From assembly GCF_023223525.1 (NCBI RefSeq), contig NZ_JALPRX010000050.1, positions 62,001 to 126,000 of the forward strand: a stretch of DNA of 64,000 nucleotides, read 5' to 3'. Within the stretch, counting starts at the first letter, position 1. Each line of letters opens with the position of its first letter. Below, one piece after another: positions 57,019 through 64,000 of this stretch. Below the pieces are notes generated by a model. The model ran no database searches and was not told the origin of the DNA. It worked only from the letters and a program-made list of their open reading frames with translations. The position numbers and the translations under genes were made by a program. Source of the DNA: Roseomonas acroporae (GTDB lineage: Bacteria; Pseudomonadota; Alphaproteobacteria; Acetobacterales; Acetobacteraceae).

Positions 57019-58083
57019 ATGGGGCCCATGTCGCCTGTGCGCCCAGACCTTGGTCTGCAACTGACGGCCGACCCCGACATCGCGCCCGACGGCCCGCGTG
57101 TGATCGAGGCGGGCCGGAGCCGTGGGCCGGGGGCGAGCTGGTCCTCCCTGCCCTTCTCGCTGGAGGGCCTGCCGCTCCTGGAGGAGGCGCTGCGGGCGGT
57201 GCCGCAGGCGGTCATGGTGACGGACCGGCAGATGCGGATGATTTTCACCAACAGCGCCTACACCGGCTTCTTCGGCCTTCCGCCCGAGCTGTCGGGGGGC
57301 GGCGCGCCGGTCCAGCCCGCCATCGACGCCATCGCGGCCTCGGGCGAGTACGGCCCCGGCCCGCCGGACCGGCACGCCAGCTTCCGCAAGGCGGCGATCC
57401 GCAACGGGCTGCGCTTCCAGCTGGAGCGACGGCGGCCACGCGGCGGGCACCTGCTGGTCGCCGGCTGCCCGCTGGACCATGGCGGCTATCTGACCCTCAT
57501 CACGGACCTGTCGGTCCGGGACGCGCCGTCCGCGCCGGTCGAGCTGCTGGCGGAGGTGGAGGCGCTGCGGGCGGAGAACCGGGCCCTGGCGCAGCTCGCC
57601 ACGACCGATCCGCTGCTGGGCATCCCGAATCGCCGGGGCTTCGCCCGTCTGGCCGGGGCCGAGCACCGCCGGCTGCGGCGGGAGCGGGACCGGAACACCG
57701 TCCTGCTGCTCGACATCGACCACTTCAAGTCGATCAACGACACCCACGGGCATGCCTCCGGCGACGCGGTGCTGCGCCGGATCGCGCGGACCCTGCAGGC
57801 CACGTTGCGGCCGGGCGACCACCTGGCACGGCATGGCGGCGAGGAATTCGCCGTGCTGCTGCCGCGGACCGGCCTGGAGCGGGGGCAGGAGATGGCGGAG
57901 GCGCTGCGCCTCGCCGTGGCGGAGACGCCCGTCGCGCTGCCGGCGGCGACGCTGCGCGTGGCCATCTCCGGCGGCGTCACCGAATGGGCTCCGGACGAGG
58001 GCATCGACGAGGCGCTGGCCCGCGCCGACCGGCACCTCTACGTCGCCAAGCAGAGCGGCCGGAACCGGATGGTCGCGGCCTGA
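57019..58083 (+). CDS. Soluble PAS-GGDEF diguanylate cyclase
   Basis: About 354 residues, no membrane helix. The N-terminal PAS domain (ALRAVPQAVMVTDRQMRMIF) has the GEYGPGPPDRH element reminiscent of the six PAS repeats in the giant kinase. A short coiled linker precedes GGDEF (TTDPLLGIPNRRGFARLAG, DIDHFKSINDTHGHASGD, GGEEF at about 273-277). RPGD five residues earlier fits the RxxD inhibitory site. The start is ambiguous: ATG 57019, ATG 57028, or TTG 56986 close to GGGGGAG. Confidence 0.88.
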   Translation: MGPMSPVRPDLGLQLTADPDIAPDGPRVIEAGRSRGPGASWSSLPFSLEGLPLLEEALRAVPQAVMVTDRQMRMIFTNSAYTGFFGLPPELSGGGAPVQPAIDAIAASGEYGPGPPDRHASFRKAAIRNGLRFQLERRRPRGGHLLVAGCPLDHGGYLTLITDLSVRDAPSAPVELLAEVEALRAENRALAQLATTDPLLGIPNRRGFARLAGAEHRRLRRERDRNTVLLLDIDHFKSINDTHGHASGDAVLRRIARTLQATLRPGDHLARHGGEEFAVLLPRTGLERGQEMAEALRLAVAETPVALPAATLRVAISGGVTEWAPDEGIDEALARADRHLYVAKQSGRNRMVAA

Positions 58084-58142
58084 GCCGTCGGCCCGGCCTT
58101 CCCGGCATCGCCGGGTCCGTTGCCCCGAACGCCGGCGCCCGC

Positions 58143-58174
58143 CGTCACCGACCGTTCCGTCACCGAACGGTCCG

Positions 58175-58189
<15 letters not shown>
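58143..58189. repeat. 15-base repeat/hairpin at the 3' end of the TRAP protein gene
   Basis: Tandem units of the form accgaacggtccgtt overlap the stop codon of the minus-strand gene. Because each unit is partly self-complementary (ccgttc/gaacgg), the block can also fold and may act as a terminator. Confidence 0.6.
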
Positions 58190-59263
<1,074 letters not shown>

Positions 59264-59301
59264 GGCAGTCTCCCGGAAGACCTGATCTGTCACGGCCGAT
59301 A

Positions 59302-59402
59302 GAGCGGATCGCCGACGGGCGGACACGCCCGGCGGCGTGAATCCGCGCCGAGAACAACGAGCTACGGCGAACCGCAGTCCCAACCGGACTGCGGTTCGCT
59401 GT
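59302..59402 (-). repeat. Dispersed repeat R2, copy B
   Basis: Upstream of the TRAP gene. The minus strand aligns with 24321-24424 over about 100 bases at roughly 90 percent identity by eye. The 13-base-pair hairpin (59368-59398) is identical in the stem but has loop CAACC rather than GATCG. Confidence 0.88.
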
Positions 59403-59522
59403 AGGGCAGGGCGCAACATCGGTGAAGCACGCCGGGGTCATGTCGGCCAGAAGGTTGCTGCAAGGCTGTCGGGGCCGGCCTGCCCACCCCTCCCCCCGGG
59501 GGGCCGCGCGGGCCCCGCGGCC

Positions 59523-60812
59523 TCAGCCTCCCCGCCGGCGGCCGCTCCAGACGTAGCGGCTCGACATGGCGAAGTTGAACACCGAGGCGACGAACACGCC
59601 GGCCAGCCCCGAGACCAGCCAGTTGGAGCCGTGCGCGAAGGCGAAGCTCGCCACCCCCACGTTGGACAGCGCGCCGGTGCCGCAGACGAGGTAGAATTTC
59701 AGCAGCCCGCCCAGCGCCGCCATGCCGCGCAGCCGGCGGTCGCGGTAGGTCAGGTTGTTGTTGACCAGGAAGTTCGAGGTCATGGCGACCAGCACGGCGA
59801 CGGTCTGCGACAGCTCGAAGCCGAGCCCCGCCACGCGGTTGAGCCCGTAGAGCACGGCCATGTGCACGACGAGGCCGAGCAGGCCGGTGACCCCGAACAG
59901 CACGAAGCGGGCCGGGATGCGGCCGGCGCTGCGCTTCTCGAAGATCATGCCGATGTAGTCGAGGACGACGGTGGCGTTCAGCTTGCTCTCCCCGGCCTCT
60001 CGGCGGCGGAAGGTGTAGGGAACCTCGGCGACGCCGAGCGGGCGCGGCGCCGAGGCGGCGATGTCGAGCAGGATCTTGAAGCCGGCCCCCGACAGGTTCG
60101 GCGCCGCCGCCAGGAAGGCCTCGCGGCGGATGGCGAAGAAGCCGCTCATCGGGTCGCTGATCGCCTGGGAGGCGGGCGTGGCGAGGCGGGCCATCCAGGT
60201 GGCGAGGCGGCTGCCGGCGCGGCGGGCGCCGTTCCAGTCGCCGGTGCTGCCGCCGCCGGCGTAGCGCGTGGCGACGACGAGGTCGCGGCCGGGCTCGGCC
60301 AGCCGCTCCAGCATGCGCGGGATGACGCGCTCGTCGTGCTGCAGGTCGGCGTCCATCACCACCAGCGTGGGGGCGTAGGTGGCGAGGCAGCCCTCGATCA
60401 CCGCCGAGGAGAGGCCGCGCCGGCCGATGCGCCGGACGCAGCGCACCGTGTCGCCGCCGAGCGCCGCCGCGTCCACGAGGTCGGCGGTGCCGTCGGCCGA
60501 ATCGTCGTCGACGACGATCATCTCCCAGGGCACGAGCCCGTCCAGCGTCTCGTGCAGCCGGCGGGCCAGCACCAGCACGTTGTCGGCCTCGTTCCAGGTC
60601 GGCACGATCACGGCCAGCGCGACCGGACGGGCGGGGGCCGGCAAGCCGTCGGGTGATCCGCCGGTTGGATCCCCGGGCAATCCGCCGGGCGCTGCCCCGG
60701 ACGATCCGCCGGGCGCCGCCCGGGGCGATCCGCCGATGGCACCCGGGGGCTCCGCCCCGGGTATCCCGTGAGGCGGCCCGATCGTGTCGGCGTCGTTGCT
60801 GGCTCGGTTCAT
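59523..60812 (-). CDS. GT2 glycosyltransferase (dolichol-phosphate-mannose type) fused to GtrA domain
   Basis: 429 residues. After a Gly/Pro-rich repeat tail (about residues 12-58), the GT2 domain shows LAVIVPTWNEADNVLVLARR, VVDDDSADGT, VMDADLQHDERVIPRM and SDPMSGFFAIRREAF. The C-terminal GtrA-like part has four hydrophobic segments (FVLFGVTGLLGLVVHMAVLY, AVLVAMTSNFLVNNNLTYRD). Such enzymes load a sugar onto undecaprenyl phosphate and present it for surface glycan modification. ATG 60812. The repeat tail is encoded by 60654-60735. Confidence 0.9.
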   Translation of the reverse strand: MNRASNDADTIGPPHGIPGAEPPGAIGGSPRAAPGGSSGAAPGGLPGDPTGGSPDGLPAPARPVALAVIVPTWNEADNVLVLARRLHETLDGLVPWEMIVVDDDSADGTADLVDAAALGGDTVRCVRRIGRRGLSSAVIEGCLATYAPTLVVMDADLQHDERVIPRMLERLAEPGRDLVVATRYAGGGSTGDWNGARRAGSRLATWMARLATPASQAISDPMSGFFAIRREAFLAAAPNLSGAGFKILLDIAASAPRPLGVAEVPYTFRRREAGESKLNATVVLDYIGMIFEKRSAGRIPARFVLFGVTGLLGLVVHMAVLYGLNRVAGLGFELSQTVAVLVAMTSNFLVNNNLTYRDRRLRGMAALGGLLKFYLVCGTGALSNVGVASFAFAHGSNWLVSGLAGVFVASVFNFAMSSRYVWSGRRRGG

Positions 60813-61052
60813 GGTCGGGTAAGGGGCGCTTCCGGTGCCGGTCGCGGCCGTACCGGGCGCCGCCATCCGGGGACAAGGGCGCGGTGATCGGCCCGGAGCG
60901 GCCGGGCTGTCAACCGCGCGCCGCCGCGCGGCCGCCCGTGCCGGCGGCCGCGCGGGCGCCGCCGGAGGGAGGCGGCGCACCGGGCGCATGGCAGCCTCCC
61001 CCGTGGGCAGGCCCGTGGCCGGGGCCGCGGGACGGGAGAGGCCGCCGCCGGC

Positions 61053-62363
61053 TCAGTACCGGTACAGGTCGTGCTTGAACGGGCCCTGCGCGCTCAGGCC
61101 GAGATAGTCGGCCTGCTTGGGCGTGAGCTTCGTCAGCTGCGCGCCGACCTTGGCGAGGTGCAGCGCGGCCACCTTCTCGTCGAGGTGCTTGGGCAGGGTG
61201 TAGACCTGGTCGGTGCCGTAGGCCTTGGCGTTGGTCCACAGCTCGATCTGCGCCAGCACCTGGTTGGTGAAGGAGGCGCTCATCACGAAGCTCGGATGGC
61301 CGGTGGCGTTGCCGAGGTTCACGAGGCGGCCCTCGCTCAGCACGATCAGCCGCTTGCCGTCGGGGAACACCACCTCGTCCACCTGCGGCTTCACGTTCTC
61401 CCACTTGTAGTTGCGCAGGGAGCCGATCTGGATCTCGCTGTCGAAGTGGCCAATGTTGCACACGATCGCGCGGTGCTTCATGGCGCGCATGTGGTCGAGC
61501 GTGATGACGTCCACGTTGCCGGTCGCCGTCACGAAGATGTCGCCGCGCGGGGCGGCGTTCTCCATGGTGACGACCTCGTAGCCCTCCATCGCGGCCTGGA
61601 GCGCGCAGATCGGGTCGATCTCGGTCACCAGCACGCGGCAGCCGGCGTTCTTCAGCGAGGCGGCCGAGCCCTTGCCCACGTCGCCGAAGCCCGCGACCAC
61701 GGCGACCTTGCCGGCCATCATCACGTCGGTGCCGCGGCGGATGCCGTCCACCAGCGATTCACGGCAGCCGTAGAGGTTGTCGAACTTCGACTTCGTCACG
61801 CTGTCGTTGATGTTGATGGCGGGCACGAGCAGCTTCTTGTCGCGCGCCATCTCCCACAGGCGGTGCACGCCGGTCGTGGTCTCCTCGGAGATGCCCTTGA
61901 CGTTCGCCTTCAGCATCTCCGGGTACTTGTCGTGCATCAGCGTCGTCAGGTCGCCGCCGTCGTCGAGGATCATGTTGATCTCCCAGCCGTCGGGGCCCCT
62001 GATGGTCTGCTCGATGCACCACCAGAACTCCTCCTCGTTCATGCCCTTCCAGGCGAAGACGGGGATGCCGGCGGCGGCGATGCCGGCCGCGGCGTGGTCC
62101 TGGGTCGAGAAGATGTTGCAGGAGGACCAGCGCACCTCGGCGCCGAGCGCGATCAGCGTCTCGATCAGCACGGCGGTCTGGATGGTCATGTGCAGGCAGC
62201 CGGCGATGCGCGCGCCCTTGAGCGGCTTCGTCTCCCCGTACTCCCGCCGCAGCGCCATCAGGCCGGGCATCTCGTCCTCGGCCATCGAGATCTCCTTGCG
62301 GCCCCACTCGGCGAGGGAGATGTCCTTGACCTTGTAGTCGGAGAAGGCGCTGGCGTCGGGCAT
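61053..62363 (-). CDS. ahcY: S-adenosylhomocysteinase
   Basis: 436 residues; hydrolyses S-adenosylhomocysteine to adenosine and homocysteine. [20 protein letters not shown] opens the protein; [16 protein letters not shown] and [13 protein letters not shown] carry active-site residues. [15 protein letters not shown] binds NAD, and [10 protein letters not shown] with the C-terminal KHDLYRY complete the family pattern. ATG 62363 matches the family; an in-frame ATG upstream adds an unrelated tail. Divergent from the TonB receptor. An AT-rich imperfect palindrome lies just upstream. Confidence 0.97.
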   Translation of the reverse strand: MPDASAFSDYKVKDISLAEWGRKEISMAEDEMPGLMALRREYGETKPLKGARIAGCLHMTIQTAVLIETLIALGAEVRWSSCNIFSTQDHAAAGIAAAGIPVFAWKGMNEEEFWWCIEQTIRGPDGWEINMILDDGGDLTTLMHDKYPEMLKANVKGISEETTTGVHRLWEMARDKKLLVPAININDSVTKSKFDNLYGCRESLVDGIRRGTDVMMAGKVAVVAGFGDVGKGSAASLKNAGCRVLVTEIDPICALQAAMEGYEVVTMENAAPRGDIFVTATGNVDVITLDHMRAMKHRAIVCNIGHFDSEIQIGSLRNYKWENVKPQVDEVVFPDGKRLIVLSEGRLVNLGNATGHPSFVMSASFTNQVLAQIELWTNAKAYGTDQVYTLPKHLDEKVAALHLAKVGAQLTKLTPKQADYLGLSAQGPFKHDLYRY

Positions 62364-62384
62364 CGGTCTGGCGATCCTTGCGAA

Positions 62385-62402
62385 TATAAGTATCTCTTTA
62401 TA
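62385..62402 (-). promoter_or_regulatory. AT-rich imperfect palindrome in the ahcY leader (possible SahR-type operator)
   Basis: TATAAAGAGATACTTATA on the ahcY strand, an 18-base imperfect palindrome in very GC-rich DNA, 22 bases before the start codon. SAH-responsive ArsR-family regulators (SahR) are reported to bind AT-rich palindromes upstream of ahcY and metH in proteobacteria. The match is by resemblance only, and no sahR gene is seen nearby. Confidence 0.35.
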
Positions 62403-62565
62403 CCTCCTGGCGGCGAGCGGAAGCAACACGGTCGGCAGCCACCAAATCCATATCGAATTCGATTCAAGACACACCGTTGTGTCGAAATGCTACACTGCGC
62501 TTGCGATATGTTAACACTGAAAGTAGGAATCGCTCGCAGTTGCATTGGCTGATGGAGTGACTGGG

Positions 62566-64000
62566 GTGGATCGAGGTTTCGGACTGTTCGCGTCGGTGTC
62601 ACGTGGTGCCCTGCTCGCGAGTTGCGCATTGATGGCCACCGGACCTGCCCTGGCGCAATCCGACCCCGAGGCCAGGCCGGACCGTGCCGGCAGCGGCCGG
62701 CGCCCCGCCGATGCCCCCACGGCGCCGGTCCAGCTCGCCCAGGCCGCTCCCGCCGCCGTCCCCGCCGCCGCCGCCGAGCTGCCCACGGTGACGACCACCG
62801 GGAACCAGCTTCCCGCCAACACCCTGCAGCGCCCGACCGGCATCGACCGGCTGCCCGGCACCATCCAGAGCACGCCGCAGGCGATCACGGTGGTGCCGCA
62901 GGAGATCCTGCAGCAGCAGAACGTCACCACGCTGGACCAGGCGCTGCGCAACGTCCCCGGCATCTCGGCGACGATCGGCGAGGGCAACGGCGGCGTGAAC
63001 GGCGACCAGTTCCGCATCCGTGGCTTCAACGCCATGAACGACATCTACGTGGACGGGCTGCGCGACTTCGGCGCCTACACGCGCGACGCGTTCAACATCG
63101 ACAGCGTCGCCGTGCTCAAGGGCCCCTCGGCGCTGACCTTCGGCCCCGGCAACGTCGGCGGCGCGATCAACATGAACAGCCGCTCCGCCCAGCTCGGCAA
63201 TTTCGGCGGCATGACGATGACCGGCGGCCTCGGCGAGCTGGCGCGCTTCACCGGCGACATGAACCTGCAGGTGAACGACACCACCGCCGTCCGCTTCAAC
63301 GTGATGGGCAACTACAACCGCGTGGTCGGCCGCGACGTGACGGATTCCGGCCGCTTCGGCTTCGCGGGGTCGGTCGCCTTCGGCCTCGGCACCGACCTGA
63401 CCTGGACGCTCGACTACTTCCACCAGACCACGCGGGCGACGCCCGACTACGGCATCCCGCTGGCGGCGCGGCCGGGCACCACGGTGGCGCGGCCGGTGAC
63501 GGATTTCGGCGTGCCGCGCTCGATGTTCTACGGGCTCAACACGGACCGCGACAACACCGACGTGGACCGCGGCACCTCGCGCATCCGCTGGCGCGCCAAC
63601 GACTGGCTGACCCTCAACAACGACACCCGCGTGGCCTATGCGCGGCGCGACTTCGCGGCGAGCCCGGCCACCTGCGCCAGCACCGCGCCCACCAACTGCG
63701 TCGCCTACCTGTTCGACAACAACCCGCGCACCGTCCCGACCGCCACCATCGGCGGCGGTCCGCCGATCTTCAGCCAGAACACGGCGGGCGTGCAGAACAT
63801 CACCACCGCCACGGCGCGCTTCGCCACCGGGCCGATCCGGCACGAGCTGGTGGCCGGCCTCGACGTGTCGCACCAGAACGACTCGCGCGACAACCTCTCC
63901 GTCTCCCCCACGCGCGGCTTCCAGAACCTGTTCGATCCGAGCCACGACGGCAGCGTGTACACCGATCTGGCCGGCACCGGCGCGACGGCCAGCCGCCGCA
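62566..64000 (+). CDS. TonB-dependent siderophore receptor, 3' truncated
   Basis: First 478 residues of an outer-membrane receptor. A signal peptide (ASVSRGALLASCALMATGPA, then LAQS) is followed by a TonB-box-like LPTVTTTGN and a plug domain (STPQAITVVPQEILQQQNV, ALRNVPGISATIGEGNGG, FRIRGFNAMNDIYVDGLRD, VAVLKGPSALTFGPG). The beginning of the barrel follows. The plug strings fit the siderophore receptor subgroup (FhuE/FpvA-like). GTG 62566 has GGAG nine bases upstream. The gene runs off the window. No Fur box is obvious in the spacer, although GACACA/TGTGTC forms a hairpin near 62470. Confidence 0.92.
   Translation, partial: MDRGFGLFASVSRGALLASCALMATGPALAQSDPEARPDRAGSGRRPADAPTAPVQLAQAAPAAVPAAAAELPTVTTTGNQLPANTLQRPTGIDRLPGTIQSTPQAITVVPQEILQQQNVTTLDQALRNVPGISATIGEGNGGVNGDQFRIRGFNAMNDIYVDGLRDFGAYTRDAFNIDSVAVLKGPSALTFGPGNVGGAINMNSRSAQLGNFGGMTMTGGLGELARFTGDMNLQVNDTTAVRFNVMGNYNRVVGRDVTDSGRFGFAGSVAFGLGTDLTWTLDYFHQTTRATPDYGIPLAARPGTTVARPVTDFGVPRSMFYGLNTDRDNTDVDRGTSRIRWRANDWLTLNNDTRVAYARRDFAASPATCASTAPTNCVAYLFDNNPRTVPTATIGGGPPIFSQNTAGVQNITTATARFATGPIRHELVAGLDVSHQNDSRDNLSVSPTRGFQNLFDPSHDGSVYTDLAGTGATASRR

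Overview
The window is very GC-rich alphaproteobacterial chromosome, most like an Acetobacteraceae/Roseomonas-type member of the Rhodospirillales. This is inferred from the imp-type T6SS order, hopanoid genes hpnA/hpnB, the pyrH-frr-uppS-cdsA-dxr run, ChvG/ChvI beside pckA, and the sppA-ihfB-lapA-pyrF-trpF run. No rRNA, tRNA, CRISPR array or complete insertion sequence was found. Both ends cut genes: tssC on the left and a TonB-dependent receptor on the right.

Layout. 1-7.3 kb: right half of a type VI secretion operon (tssC, a second tssC-like gene, tagJ, tssE, tssF, tssG). 7.7-10.1 kb: hopanoid-associated hpnA-hpnB. 10.5-13.5 kb: tryptophan dioxygenase and a GGDEF-EAL protein. 13.8-18.5 kb, minus strand: rpmJ, then a sugar-acid catabolic group (FAH hydrolase, SDR, small membrane protein, IlvD/Edd dehydratase). 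18.7-24.2 kb: serine hydrolase, oxyR divergent from katA, ohr, and a degenerate HemC-like protein. 24.6-29.7 kb: pyrH, frr, uppS, cdsA, dxr. 29.8-34.8 kb: a giant hybrid histidine kinase with six PAS repeats, divergent from an OmpR-type regulator. 35.9-43.5 kb: greB, then a heptose/nucleotide-sugar locus (hddA, a three-domain nucleotidyltransferase-phosphatase-kinase fusion, an epimerase, a divergent SIS isomerase, an ExoA-like glycosyltransferase). 43.8-47.3 kb: sppA, ihfB, lapA, pyrF, trpF. 48-50.8 kb: a PAS-GGDEF protein, a small palindromic MITE-like element and a HIRAN-like protein. 51-58 kb: a DUF2237-like gene, pckA, hugZ-like, chvI, chvG and another GGDEF protein. 58-64 kb: an orphan TRAP binding protein, a GT2-GtrA protein, ahcY and a siderophore receptor.

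The most unusual material lies in the DNA between and inside the genes. (1) Three families of hairpin-rich dispersed repeats occupy intergenic regions. One family (10.1 kb and 56.7 kb) shows compensatory base changes in two stems, so the folded form appears to be conserved. (2) A 159-bp foldback element with perfect 22-bp inverted ends sits between TGA repeats right after a GGDEF gene. (3) Short 12- or 15-bp minisatellites recur in frame inside or at the start of otherwise conserved enzymes (TssG, HpnB, HemC-like, Dxr, the hybrid kinase, possibly TrpF, GT2-GtrA), adding tetra- or pentapeptide repeats. (4) The trifunctional heptose protein and the degenerate HemC paralog are the best protein-level leads.

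Several genes use TTG or GTG starts backed by good ribosome-binding sites (hpnB, greB, the epimerase, sppA, pckA and others). I picked starts from Shine-Dalgarno spacing and family N-termini, so individual starts carry some uncertainty.
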